A stretch of 64,000 nt of DNA from Nymphaea colorata (taxonomy: Eukaryota > Streptophyta > Magnoliopsida > Nymphaeales > Nymphaeaceae). How positions within the stretch are numbered: position 1 is the stretch's first letter; every line of letters begins with the position of its first letter. Under the pieces are notes generated by a model. It was not told the DNA's origin and did no database searches. It worked only from the letters and a program-made list of their open reading frames with translations. Location of the stretch: NCBI RefSeq assembly GCF_008831285.2, contig NC_045139.1, positions 22,240,412 to 22,304,411 of the forward strand, in the 5' to 3' direction. The position numbers and the translations under genes are program-made. Below are positions 34,100-46,645 of this stretch, one piece after another.

Positions 34100-35280
34100 A
34101 GATACAGAACCACCATGTTTGCTTGACTTTCAAGCTAAGCAAACTAGACAATGAAAAACGAGGAAGAGATGATTGGCAAGGGAGAAGGTGTCGGTTGCAT
34201 GCAGTTCTAACTTCCTTCCCATGCCAAAAACTCCTTGATTTCTTAGCTTTTCAAGAAATTTGTGCAGCACCAATTCACCATGACTTGGTGCCTATAAAAC
34301 CCAGCCCTTACGATGATAAGCTAAGGACCCTTTCTCAAGCTCTCAAGCTCCCTTGCTCTAGCTAACAGTCTGTTAGCTAGAGCAAGGAGGACGTCCAGCC
34401 TTGGGCATCAACTCCTCCAGCCATTTCTCCACCAGCCCAAGCACCTTAAAACTTGGTCCAGCTCCACAACACTTGGCCGATCTTTGCCCAAGGACGTTGC
34501 CTCCAGGCTTGGTGCCGACTCCTTGCTTAAGGCATCACCATCTCAAACAGTTTCAAGCTTGGTTCAATCTCACATCCCCAAGCTTGGTCCAGCTCTCTAG
34601 CTGATCGCTTCCATCAAGGTGCATTCAAGGTAGGCGTTCTCAACTTGGCTCAAAAACCAAGTTGTCTAGACAGCCCCTGCTCTAGCTGACTCTCCCCCCT
34701 AGACGTCCCTGCCCAAGACATTTCCGGCCGAGGCGCTCAAGCTGTTTTCGGCCTAGGCATCCCCAAGCTTGAGCCGATGTCAAATCGCCCAAGCTGTTCG
34801 CTGCTTCAGCCAGCTTCAAGTCGCCCTACCCAACCCCCTGTTCAAGACTTCATCAGCAAGCTGGTTTAATCGGGCGTTATCTCCGCTCAAGGCGTCCCCA
34901 AGGAGCTCTTCTACCAAGGCAGGCTCCCTCAAGGTGGTGGTTCAGCCCACTAGCGGACCCTTGCTCAAGCCGATCTCTGCCTTCACATCAAGCCCAGCTC
35001 CTGTCTTAGGCGTCATTCCGACACCTGAATTTTTCCAACAACTTTGGTCATTGCCTCTCTAACTTGCTTGTTATTTAATTATATTGTCATGCAATGTCCC
35101 CAAAAGAATGAGGATTGTACTTCGTTTGGCAGCTATAAAGTGGCTTGCTGTTAATGCTGCCAAACCGCCTCCACCATGGCCTGCTTTGCAGTTTGCAGCA
35201 GCCTTGGTGGAGTCGTCGCCTCCTTCTATCAAGCTAAAAACCAGTGTCAAATTCCATTGGTTTTTGACTCCTTAACACCC
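34100..35280 (+). repeat. LTR-like block with TATA box and C-rich repeat zone
   Basis: GCCTATAAAACCCAGCCC (TATA at 34293) is followed by a hairpin (34351-34387). A C-rich zone to about 35060 follows, in which CAAGCTTGGTCCAGCTC-like words recur irregularly. The open frame 34769-35062 follows this repetition and has no domain. The promoter-then-repeat order resembles the U3-R-U5 of a large plant LTR. Element borders were not found. Confidence 0.4.
34351..34387. repeat. Perfect 18-bp-stem hairpin with a 1-nt loop
   Basis: CCTTGCTCTAGCTAACAG (34351-34368), a single T, then the exact reverse complement (34370-34387). It would lie at about +25 to +62 of a transcript from the TATA box at 34293. Confidence 0.95.
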
Positions 35281-36099
35281 AAATCAATGGGTTTTATTTC
35301 TGTTGTTCCACTAAAATCAGTAAGTTAATTTTCAGCTTGCCAAATATTGATGATTCCTCACCATGACCTAGGACCTAACCAGTCTCATGGTTTGGGAACT
35401 ATCTAACTCAAAATGGCATCTCTTTTTGCTGTCCTAAAACATCAACTTTCATACATGTTTTTTTCCATTCTAATCCTCATATGATTTGTTGCATTTTCTT
35501 AAGTGTTATACTGCTGAAATTGGTGGACATTTCATGTCTGCATCTTCATGTGAATTATGATTGGAAATAGCAAATGATTGTGGGTTGGGGCTGGGATTTT
35601 CACTATTTTAAAAAGCGGAAATGATATTCAACTCGACCATTATGTGAAATATGTACATGTCAATGCATATGTGCATGCATTTTCACGATCTTTCCTAACC
35701 CATTTGAGCCAAATTTCTGTTTCCAAAAATCAAAAATTACATTTCCAAAATCTGATTTTAGGAGGTTCTATTTGTGCGAAATTGAAGAGAAAAGCACTAT
35801 GGTTTAGGCAAGAATGCCATTCACCCATCTATGTGATTGAATGTTCTAAGAATGTTGGAAGAGAGAATTGAATAAAACATGGATTCTCTTTTATTTCTTG
35901 AATGTGTAATGGATTAGACCTCATAATCTGGCCGAAACGGTTCCACCAAGAATTAGACCTACTCAATTTATGAGTATGATCCGTCTTTAAATGGAACATA
36001 TCAATCAAAATAGGCTTGCTTCAATTTATTCTATTTTTGAAATTTCAGAGATCGATGATTTTAAAAAGCAACAATTAAAGACAAAAAAAGAATATTTAA
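35281..36099. other. No gene seen
   Basis: AT-rich DNA between LTR-like blocks. Nothing recognisable. Confidence 0.4.
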
Positions 36100-37640
36100 T
36101 CAAGTTGGGTTTCAAAATGACCCCCTAGATCCAAAACAAGCGTTTTGATCGAATCATAAACCACTAGAGAAATCCAATGCTCACCAAACACATTTGGAAA
36201 TGTGCGCTTCCAAATAGCCAATCATGTTCAAAATCAAAACAAGCCCACTAGCTATTTCTCAAACCGAGCTATTTCTTAAACAAAAATCAATCCATTTCCA
36301 ACTCAAAATTGATTTTCAAAAAACATCAACCTAGAGAAATTTGGAGAGTTTTTCTAGATCCAATGTGGGTTCTTAAACTATGAAGCCAATTGAAATTAAC
36401 TTTCGTTCCAAAACCAAACTCAAAAGCAAATCCTAAAGGAATTCATAAAACGTGATTTTTCTTCATCCAAAAAAGAATTTTTTTTTCTTAAAATCCATAA
36501 TTCATAAACAATGAGTTTTGATCATTGAGCTCATCTTCACCCAATTTGTTTTTGAAATCCCCCTTTCAAATCCAAAATTTCCAAAATTTAAGCCTATAGA
36601 CATTATATCTAAATGCTTTTCTTGGCATCAAGACTAAGTTTGGAGGACGTCCTACACTTCTCACCTCCAAGGTGGACCTATATCTATGTGAGATCTCATT
36701 AAAATTATGCATGTAGTGAAAAGAGTAAGCATAAATGTACATGCAGTCTATGATGCATGCATGAACTCACTTCACAAATTTACCACTCACTTTCACAAAA
36801 TCTATATGAGTCAAGTTAGAGTTGTTACCATGCCTAAGTTATATTGTGACAAAAACTTGAGAGCATTTATTTCAACACAAAAAATACAAGATTTCCAAAA
36901 TGGTTGTAAAACCTACATTTTCAAAATCCATTTCAAATTAGTGATTGGATTTATTTCTAAAATCAAACCAACTTTCAAATCCCAAATCAAGCAAAATTTG
37001 ATGATCCTGGTTAAAAACAAAAAAAACAAATTTTTCAAATCAAGACGATTCTCCAAAGCTAGACTTGGAATCCTAAAATCTAATTTTCCAATCTCACCCA
37101 TGAAATGAAATCAAGTTTTCCTAATACTTCCAAGAACCAAGTTCAAAATCTCAATATGTTGGCTGATTTCCAGCCGTTCCCGCTTAATTATAGACTTCAA
37201 CTATAGAATTCATTATTTCCAAAATCAGCACTTGGTTTCAAAACCAAAGTCCAATTCCAAGAATTTTAAGTTCCAAAACCTAGCCCAAATCTCCGATTTT
37301 CAATTCTAGATCTCAATCCAATTGCAAATTCTCAATCTTATTCAAAAATCCAATTTCAATCCCAATCCTATTTAAAAATGCGATTCAATTTGAAAATCCT
37401 TAATTCATCCAAATTTCTCAATTCCAAAGTCCAATTTTTGGAACCAAATCAAAGTTCAATTGCTAAAAACTGTGATTAATTCAAAATCCCACTCCAATGA
37501 CAATTTCCTAATTTTCAAAGTTTCTGAAATACAAAAACATTCTCAGTCAAATCCAAGTCTTGTTAAAAATGAACTCCAAAAATCGAAATCCAATCTCTCC
37601 ACATGCATATAGGAAAAATAACTTGTCAAAACTTGTGAAA
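36100..37640. repeat. Degenerate CAAAATCCAAAT-type repeat region
   Basis: Words such as CCAAAATTTCC, CAAATCC, CAATTCCAAA and AAATCCAATT recur irregularly over 1.5 kb on the plus strand, with strong A/C bias on that strand. Similar wording occurs at 53280-53410 and 57000-57560. It probably represents diverged LTR or spacer sequence of one retroelement family. Confidence 0.4.
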
Positions 37641-39716
37641 TATCCCTTTGTCCTAAAATATATTTTTCAAGCAAAAACTCAAAATTTTGCTGCTTTGTGT
37701 GTGGTTTGCCTTCGTCCATGGGTCATGAGAAGATCAGGCTGCGAATAGGGAGTGATAGACATGGTGATAGTAATAGTATGTATGTAAATATTGTAGAACT
37801 CATAGTACTAGTTACACTACAATTGCATTCTAAATTTGGTTTTAAGCACAACTTGTTCTCACTAATAACCTTGTGATTCTTGGGTTGTAGAGTTGAGCAA
37901 TGTGTCCAGAATATTTGAAAGGTGTGTGGTACTACAATTAGGAAATGCAAGGGTTCTTTTGTTAATTTACAGTAGTTTCATTATATGATAAATTGTTGTG
38001 TTGCGTTTATAGGCTGATCAAGAGGCAACCACAACTTTGAAGTCTTCACCATTTACCCAAAACACACATGTACACAGGGTTAAGCTCTAAAAAGTGAGAA
38101 GCTTTATAAACTTTTAAAAATTTAGGAACGACATGGGTGATTGTTCCTGTACACATGTTAACGTATAACTACGATTTAAATTTTCAGGCTCACATTTGAA
38201 TACTATTTGTAATAAGCTTCATTAGAAACTACTATTGCATTCCTAAACGTGTTAGGAATACAGTTTCTAGGAATGTTATAGGATCGGTTTTTGGGCATTT
38301 TTAAAAGCAAATTTTTCGTTTCTAACTAGCAACTTCCTCACTCGGTTGCTAGCCGTTATTGATGCAACCTTCTACTTCTTAGTGGATGGCAACATGTTGT
38401 CCACTTTCAACAATCAGCCCCTCTTTTCCTTTGGCTGCATCAGAGCCTCATTTTGTTGATTTCAATGTGATGATTTGTCCAAATGTCAAGATTTCACTCT
38501 CATCATGTTTCTTTGTACAACCACTATTTCCCATCTTATTTCATCTTCTTTGATTGGGCAACCCACAAAATCTCGTCATTTACATGATTTTCTTATCTCC
38601 TCCAATGCAAATAGACTAGGATATCCATAGAAGGGCAGCAAACGCATGAAAGATCTCACCAACCCCAACCGCTGAAGGACACATGCATGCATTTGTAGGG
38701 AAATAAGGACTAGAAATTGAATCCTCCAATGCCAACAACTATTGGTGGTGGACAAAGAGTCGCAATTGCCTGAAACTCATACTGTGGAAACAAAGGATTA
38801 GGGGTGAACTTGTGCAAATAAAACAGCAGACGTAGGAACAAGGGTAGAAGCAAGCAGTAGATGAAGGAACAGGACCCGATTCATCAAAGCAAGCGATAAA
38901 TGCAAAGGCAAACTCGCACTATGTCAGTGTCATGGCATAGGCATGTTGTGTGCTGGTGAGGGCAATTGCTCACACCATCAACATAAATTGCCTTATTATT
39001 TATACATTGATACCTCTATAACTTTTACTTATTTATGTATAGAGGTGTCAATGTTTAAAATTTAAGCTGTTTGTAACCCTTCGCTATAAATTACTAACTC
39101 TGCCATTGAAATGGTGGGGTACCATTTGCCCAATGATGTCATGATGGGAAGGGGATGCCCGACCAAGAAGTTAAATGCTAGGTTGAAACTCTTATGTCCA
39201 TCCTCTATTTTGAGGATAGCTGGTTAAAGAGAACACTATTGAATTCCCTAAGAGGGTTGGTACAATGGAAGGGGTAGGAGCTGATAGGTCTTCACTTCGA
39301 TCATTCAGGATATCAATTTTTTTCTGTACTGCAAAAAGGAGACACCAATGTTGCTTCAATTGCTCTTCCATATTTAAGATGAATGGGGTTTCCCTATATT
39401 CCGTAGTGCATGTATGAAGACAGGCACTTTTATATGCCTCTTTTGTGGGGTTCCAACTAATTGGCGGTAGACAAGTCCAAGTGCACGCCTACCACCCGTT
39501 TTATGTGGAGCAAATTAAAGCAAACACGGGACGTCTTTATTGGAGACACGGGGATGTGGGGAGTAAATAATTAAACGGGTCCTACTGCTTTTATTTTGCT
39601 GTTTGCATTCATAAGGGTGATGGGTTTGGAGTTTGGTGGCGTACCGACCACTACCTTTATTCGGGAACTAACGAATATATACCATCGAATGAGATAGAGT
39701 AAAGTGATGTAAACCC
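37641..39716. other. No gene seen; one inverted repeat
   Basis: CATTGATACCTCTATA at 39005-39020 is mirrored by TATAGAGGTGTCAATG at about 39038-39053, an imperfect short hairpin and perhaps a decayed MITE. Otherwise unassigned. Confidence 0.4.
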
Positions 39717-39739
39717 TTCTTCTTCTTCTTCTTCTTATT

Positions 39740-39805
<66 letters not shown>
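39717..39805. repeat. (TTC)n(ATT)n compound microsatellite
   Basis: About 7 TTC units followed, after a short joint, by about 21 ATT units. Confidence 0.95.
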
Positions 39806-39806
<1 letters not shown>

Positions 39807-40619
39807 TGAAGATGCACATTGAGATTGTCGGTCGCCACATTTTACAGATTCCAAAAGGATATATACATTAAGATTGAATCCATTCTTCCAGTTGTCTCGA
39901 ATCGTTATGAAAACATAATATTCGACTCATTTTTTTTTTTATTTGAACAGAATTGATCTACACGAAACGTCAGACCAAGAAATTAAAGGGAGGGCGAAAT
40001 GAGTGTTTGAACGTTAGTACTCCTGGCCAGAATAACTTCACTGACATCAGAAATGTAGAATAATATTTGCCGATATCAATCAAATTAATTTTTGAACGTA
40101 ATTTTCACGAGAAAAGTTAATGAAAAAGGAATTCAAATTTTTAAGGCACAACTGATTAATTTATATAAGCAAGACAAATTGTCACGACTAGGTTAGGTGG
40201 CACCTCATATTAATTCTAAAACTGTTAAAAGAACACAAGCTATTGTATAGGTTGATCCGCGAATTATCGAACAATTGTTGACGCACGTTATTAAAAGTCA
40301 ATTAAACCAGGAATGCTAATTAATTACTTTCTCCTTCATATTGTGGGGCATTCGGCAACAATCTCCTTAATCGTAGACCTATACATGATGTGTTCAGTGC
40401 AGTACTTGGGGAGGTATGTAGCCGCATGGTGTTATTTTCTTTAACAGGTCCATGCAGAAAAAAGGAATTTTTAATATGCGAAAGTTGAAACAACCACAAG
40501 CTAGCACGATTCGTTCTTAATTAGAAATGACTAACTTCAAGTCGTAATTCACACAATATTATTATAGATACAGGCTCTCGTCTGCATGCCTCCAACTAGC
40601 TACTGCTGTATAATGAATC
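39806..40619. other. No gene seen
   Basis: Intergenic DNA without recognisable features. Confidence 0.5.
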
Positions 40620-40950
40620 GTGCCAATTTGAGGTCGAGCTCGACATAAATGAACTCGACTTGTTTAAGCTCGAGTTTAACTGAAAACTGAAGCTTATAAA
40701 CAAGTTGAGTTTGGGTTACGTAAACTTGACTTGATAATCAAACTCGAGTAAGCTCATTTCATCTAGGTTCTAAATGAAGGAAATAGATCAGGTCAACTAC
40801 AGTGTTGGTAAATGAGCTCAAATGAGTCAAGCTAGACCTGCTTCACGATCTATCGAGTCGACTTGACCTATATTAAGCTAAAACCGAGCAAGATATAATT
40901 TGGGTCGAGCTCGTTTACAGCTCAACTCGATCGGCCCGGCTGGTGTACGT
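40620..40950. repeat. GAGCTCGA-rich repeat element
   Basis: GAGCTCG, ACTCGA(C/G) and AAGCTCGA words in both orientations recur across about 330 bp. Examples are GTCGAGCTCGACA at 40632 and GGTCGAGCTCGTTTAC at 40904. This is the look of a common non-autonomous plant repeat. Terminal repeats were not resolved. Confidence 0.4.
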
Positions 40951-42457
40951 CCTTACCTCCAACTGATTGCTCGTAGATAAGGAAATAAGAAAGCAAGTAA
41001 CTTACAGTTAATTAATCGATTGATATTGCGTATGATCTGATCAGACGCAGTATCGAGGAGTTTTTCATGTGATCAGATGTATGCTTAGCTTCTCGAAATT
41101 GGAAGAAAATTACTAATAATACTTTTTGTGAACAATTTTGATCTAGTTTGTCTGCCAGCTGATGCTGCCATGGTCTTGCTGGTTATCAGTTTAGTACTTC
41201 ATTACTGATCTGGAGGTCGGTTCCGTGGTATGGAATGACCTTGATCTGGTGAAATATGAAAATAATAAAAAACACAAAACTATAAAAAAACACAAAACTA
41301 TTCAAATTAATTTTAAAAATTTCACACATGCCACTCTTACATCAGCCACTAAATCAAATTGACCCTTCATTCTAATAAAAAAGGTTTAACCTACCACTTT
41401 GAAGGCTCCATTTGGCGACGACTCTTTTCTGTTTTTCTTTTTTCTATTATCATTAGTATCTTAAGGAAGTAAAATGAAATAAAAGAATGAACGCAACTTC
41501 AACTTTGACATTTTAGTTGTTTGATTACATATATAAGTTTGTGTGTGTGTGCGCGCGCGTGTGTATATATATATATATAGAAAACAGTATTTGCAAAATT
41601 AGATATAACGGCTAATTGCTGAATCATTTATTTATGAAATCATTTTCATGGTAATTGTCATTAGCGCATGCAGAGGGGTGACCTTCGCTTTCCAATATTT
41701 TGATGGGGGAGCGTAGTTTCGTCCCCACGGCTCAGCAACTTTGGACATTTCATACAAACGATTTAAACTAATATTCCTCCTGCCGACGATCACCCAAACT
41801 TCCCTTTCTCATCTCTTTCATTTGATCTACTTATAAAAAGGAACACACGTAGTTGTGTCTCTCGATGACGGCGCCTGGTCGCTATCACCAATGCTTTTCC
41901 TGATTTCCCAACGGAGGTACCGTCATTACATGCCCGTAGTTAACTTTACTTTCAACTTGCACCTTATATATATACAATATATATGTAAACCTCTCTCTCT
42001 GTGTGCGTGTGTGTGTGTTTATGTACATGCTACGGTGTTTTGTGTGTTTACATACTTGTTAACTTAGGAACTTTGCCAAAATAAAAATACATTTTTTTAA
42101 ACTATTATGGAAAGAACTTTTCACCATAATAATTATAAAAGATAAGTCAGAAATGAGATGAAGCTGGAAACTGGCATGCACGGAGAGTTGTTTGGCCCTT
42201 TCATGAATCTACTACAAAAATTGAAGTGGGTTTATGGAGAACTAGTTCTAACTTTTATAAACATCTCAATTTTTACGCACTTGATCCAACAAAAGGCTCT
42301 TCAAGGTAACCGCCGGACCTAGAGAACTGGAAGAGGTTGCATGAAGAGAAGGTACTGGCGTACTGCACGGAGCCGTAAGCAAAGGGTGGTGATGGATTCC
42401 TTTCTGCTGCTGCTAGGGTTTTTTTTTCTTTTTTTTTTAATATTTGACATGAATATC
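40951..42457. other. No confident gene; microsatellites
   Basis: Contains a GT/GC/TA compound tract (41539-41579) and a GT-rich tract (about 42000-42020). A TATA-like TTATAAAAAGG at 41831 lies upstream of a short open stretch that quickly stops. No protein family recognised. Confidence 0.4.
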
Positions 42458-42728
42458 GAGGCTCTCAATTGAGATCATTCTTATAATTAACAAAATATGA
42501 AGAATAAGAAGATTGGGGGCACCTAATTGAGATCTTTACTATAATTACTTCAACAACGTATGAAGAAGAAGAATAATAATAATAATTGAGGGCTTCCAAT
42601 TGAGATTTTGCTATTATTAGTTCAACAACGTAAGAAATGAAGAAGAAAAAGAAAATAGAGGGCTCCAATTGAGATCTTTGCTATACTTACTTCAACAACA
42701 CGAAAACATACGAAGAAGAAGAAAAAAA
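42458..42728. repeat. Minisatellite, four copies of about 58-72 bp
   Basis: Copies start at 42458, 42516, 42588 and 42658. Each begins with a variant of GAGGGCTCCAATTGAGATCT, followed by TACTTCAACAACGTA-like and GAAGAAGAA sequence. The first copy is the most diverged. It lies about 0.9 kb upstream of the likely PP2C transcription start. Confidence 0.9.
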
Positions 42729-42835
42729 AGGTTTAATAAATTAAAAGAGAAGAGGCGGAATGACGAGGCAGCCCACAGACGCACTCCACGCAACCTCTAT
42801 GCCAACGTGGGCCTACGCGTCACTTACTTGACGGG

Positions 42836-42838
<3 letters not shown>

Positions 42839-42870
<32 letters not shown>
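42839..42870. repeat. (GA)n microsatellite
   Basis: About 16 AG units. Confidence 0.95.
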
Positions 42871-42872
<2 letters not shown>

Positions 42873-43941
42873 TCGATGGTGCGTGGGGGTAGGGTAGGAA
42901 CAGCAAAGAGCCCTTTGGACCCCACAACTACCACCACCGCCGACGGCGGCGGATGCGCCACCGTTGATCGGCAATCGTCATGGCTTCCATCGGTCAAGAT
43001 GAAGCGCAGGGAAAAAAAAAAACTCACGGTGACATCCGCAACCATCGGGAAGATGAAGGGCGCAGGGAACAAAAACTCATCACCAATGAATCCATCAACT
43101 CGAAATGCTGGTCTGCAAGTGGGTGGAGCTAGGGAGGTCCTACAGGTCGCTCATGGAGTGTAGGGGTCCGCCCACTCCTCTCCATCCATCGAATGATTCG
43201 CCTTTGCATGCGTGAGCAGAATAAAAATTGAACGGCTGATCAGAAACGAGAGAGATGCGTGGGAAGGAACAGTCAAACCAAGCCGATGGTGGTGGCCTTT
43301 TCCTCTTTCTTTCGATCGAGCCCTCACCGCCACTCCCCAACCCTCAGACCTCTTCTTAATGGAAAACCACCAACTTTTAGTAATAATTAATCTTAACAAT
43401 GATAACCTATTATAAACTTCCGTATTTTTCGCTCCTCTCTCTCTTTCCGTTCTTTTTCCCTTCTCTTTTTAAACAGTGTTTCCCAGTGCCCTTTTGTTCT
43501 TTTTAATTAATGGAGCAAGGCCGTTAAATAGCGAGACCTGCGGACAGGTCAACTCGTTCTCCTTCCTCTTCCAGAGTTGGAGAATCAATCTCAGTAAAGA
43601 GGAGGCGCGCCATTGAAGATCCATCTCCTCTGTCTCTTCCCCCCCCCCCAAGTTGTCTCCTCACCTCCATTCTCTACTGCTCTCCCCTTTCCCTGTTCAA
43701 TTATTTGTGTTTTTCTTTATCTGCCTTGCTCTACGATCTGCTTGCTCGTTAAAAGAGGAGGATGCTTGGCATAGAAAATCGAGGGTTCTTATATCTTTCC
43801 ATTTCTTTTTCTTTATTGCTGCTCTCTCTTGTACTGCCCATATGAAACACGACTACTTTGTTATGTGCTTTTTTGGTGAATATATTCTTTGAGGTATTGT
43901 GATTCTTTTTCCTTCTCGTCAGCTTCTCGCTGAAAGATTGC

Positions 43942-44106
43942 ATGGAAGGAAGCCATTCTTCTGGATCAAGGATAGTGAAGAACTTGGTTTCATTTCTTCC
44001 TTACGTGTGGATAGTTTGCTTTTGCATCCCTGTCGTTCTGCCGAGCTTCAATTTAATGCCCACAGAGAGCAAGGATTGGAGGCGCGATGACTCAATATCG
44101 TGTTGA
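43942..44106 (+). CDS. Possible small membrane peptide or upstream ORF, 54 aa
   Basis: Open frame starting MEGSHSSGSRIVKNLVSFLP. It has one hydrophobic segment (about residues 14-37: LVSFLPYVWIVCFCIPVVLP) and a charged tail with KDWRRDD. It follows an acceptor-like CCTTCTCGTCAG at 43909-43920 and lies in the predicted leader of the PP2C gene. It could be an upstream ORF, part of an unrecognised small gene, or chance. No family recognised. Confidence 0.3.
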   Translation: MEGSHSSGSRIVKNLVSFLPYVWIVCFCIPVVLPSFNLMPTESKDWRRDDSISC

Positions 44107-45500
44107 TCGTAATATTTGCTTATTTTCTCGTCTTTGATCATTTGTTCATTTACGAGTCCTTAGTTTGTCCTTGTGGGAATAAGAAAGATAAAATTGATCA
44201 TAAAATGAATATGTTTGCCAATATGGAATAGAAATTTTACCGTCTAAATTTGTCGGGAAAGGGGTCCGCCGGACGATAAATCTTGGATATTCTCATGACA
44301 AATCACTCACCTGATCAGTTTTTCAATCGTAGGACGACCTTTGGTGCAATCTTTCATTTTACTTGGATGGAGGCGTGTGGTTTTTCATGTCTCCTGGAGG
44401 CCAATCGAGAGACGCGTTTATCTGCAGAAATTTCTACTTGCTAAGAGAACTAGCAACTCGGAGAATACGAAACCAAAGGGCCGCGGCCTTTGCTGGCATC
44501 AGAAGCAATGAAAGGGAAGGGAAATTTAATAAGATATTTAAGGGCAAACTGCAATAATTTTAATATTCTCGATCTACTGCCCTTCAATTTAATAGGAGAG
44601 CTTCACTTTTAGTCGGACTCATACGGGGGTGGCTTTTTTCCTTACTTTGGTAGTTCGCGATTTTATCCATCTCCTGTTCCACATGATTCGATCATGGAAG
44701 CAAGTCTCTGCATGTAGTAATATGAAGTGTGGTTTACTTGGTCGTGTTGGTTCTACATGCGTAACAGCAGTCTCCCATCTATGAAGCATCCGATTGCCAG
44801 TGATGGCTCTGGCTGTGTAATGGTTGACCCACCTTTTGTAAATCAGTCTTCCAGCCACCCTTCCTTTCCTTTATTGATCATCATTCGATCTTCTATCTCG
44901 TCTGTCATCTGGATTGGTTACTGGGAAATATAATTTTTTTTTTCTGTTGTTCCTTATGACTGACTCGTTAAACATTTTTCTCCATAGGTTGGTATGACTC
45001 TATGATTCTTTTGATCCATGGTTTGGTTTATCTGTGGATTTATTATCAAATTGTAGTTGGTCACACTTGGTAGGAGGGTCTGATTTTACGTCCTTTATAG
45101 GTTGCTTTTTTGCCTGCTTCCTGAGTGTATTAATAATTTTTAGGTTTTTCATCATATTTCTTTGCGTCGACCATTCAGTCTAATTTCAATTCTATAACCA
45201 TTTTAAATATATTGTGTCTCAAAGAAGAGCTTGGCTTTTCTGATTAGTTTTTTGACGCATACGTGATGCTTTCTTCGTGCTGTATAACTTGATGGAACTT
45301 CATATGCCTTGTGCATAGATGATACAATCCTGCATCCTGCGTTTGAAGTATGTCATAGTAAGATGCCGATGGCCCAATTTGCTTCGTTAGCTTTGGCAAA
45401 GTAGAACCTAGTGTCAGATAAATGAACTGGTCCTGGTTTGAATTGGTGGCTACATTGGAAAAACATTAGCTATAGGAGAAGTTCACGAATCTAATAACAG

Positions 45501-45892
45501 GCAATGAGATTTTCAGGTTGAATCCAAATTGTTATGATGCACAGTATTGTAGAGACAAGAAAGAAAAAGGATAATGTTCTTCGCTGCAAGTTTGCTGTTT
45601 TTCAGGGTTCTTCTTCTCTCCTCCAATAGTGTCCTCTTCCTTGCGTCACAAGACTCACAACCATTATTCATCATAGGATGAGAAATTTTTTCCAGAACAG
45701 ACAATGAGACTTTCAGGTTGAATCCAAATTGTTATGATGCACAATATTAAATACATAAGAAGAAAAAGAATAATGTTATTTCCTACAATTATGCTGCTTT
45801 CCAAGGTTGTTTTTCTCTTTTCCATTACCATCCTCTTACTCATGTCACAACCATCATTCATCGTAGGATGAAAAATTGTAACAAGGACAATG
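45501..45892. repeat. Tandem duplication, two 200-bp copies
   Basis: Copies start at 45501 and 45701, both (G/A)CAATGAGA(T/C)TTTCAGGTTG, and share AATCCAAATTGTTATGATGC. They end near a CATC(A/G)TAGGATGA motif. They are about 80-85% identical by eye and lie in the probable leader intron of the PP2C gene. Confidence 0.9.
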
Positions 45893-46645
45893 CACAATCA
45901 TGCATAAATCACTGCTTTAGTTAATTTAGCTCATTGTTCTATGCCAGCAAAGGATGCAAGGAGTCTCATCGTAGGAAAGATGCTTTCTGAAAATGATAAT
46001 GCCTTTTAAGGTGTTCCATGTAAAAGTAGTAAAGTACCAAGGAATTGATGTTGTGCATTAGCTAAATGCCATCTGAAAACAAATTTTATTATGAATGGTT
46101 GAGTTCATTATTTGATAGATATATTTTGAAATTATGAGAGATGATCTATGTATTAAAAATAGATATGTTAGGATTGGTTGGGAAAAAACATGTTTAAGAT
46201 TGCCTGTAGACAGGAGACTTACCTACAATGTGTACAGTAATCTAGACGGCAGTTTTGCAGACAGTAGGGATAGTTGAATTTTGACAAGGACTTTTATTGT
46301 AGGACTTAATCTGCAAAAGATATCAACTATCTGTAAAAGTGGCTTCTTGTTTCATTCTCCATTCTTCGTGAATTTCGGTAACTTTATTAGCTTTTCTTTG
46401 CACTTCTGGAAGAGTTACTTGCAAAAAATAATTTTAGAAGCCTTTCGTGTCATGGAACTGTCTTACTGAAAGCCTGGCTATGTTGACTTTGGTGAATATT
46501 TATGAAATATTTTGCCAGACCCTTTTGTATCTGCTTCTTCTTAATGCAAACTTCAGCATAAGATGTCTCTCTACAAGCTACTGAATGTTCTTTTCAATCA
46601 CCTTTTTCAGGCAGTCGAGCAAGTTCTTTCAACTACTGATGCTGT

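Larger units (their letters stand above)
43430..46610 (+). promoter_or_regulatory. Probable PP2C promoter, 5' leader and leader intron
   Basis: The PP2C start-codon exon begins at 46611, after an acceptor (CACCTTTTTCAG) with an in-frame stop just before the ATG. An untranslated upstream exon is therefore expected. The best promoter-like zone is 43430-43750, with pyrimidine-rich CT tracts typical of plant leaders and a rise in GC. The stretch from about 44110 to 46610 is T-rich and intron-like on the plus strand. It includes a 200-bp duplication (45501-45892). The exact first exon and donor are not determined. Confidence 0.4.

Noticed and set aside
34769-35275. Open frames in the C-rich region
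   Set aside because: They follow the irregular CAAGCTTGG-type repetition, and the residues show no family signature.
38930-39115. Possible third member of the 25280 MITE family (GCTGGTGAGGGCAATTGCTCACACCA)
   Set aside because: Only the central zone is similar; terminal repeats and an 8-bp duplication are absent.
42669-43163. 164-codon open frame on the plus strand
   Set aside because: Built on GAA and GA repeats (KKK, RERERE runs) and GC-rich spacer. No domain or splice context.
43540-43556. GACCTGCGGACAGGTC short palindrome near the PP2C leader
   Set aside because: A six-base-arm palindrome is expected by chance at this scale.
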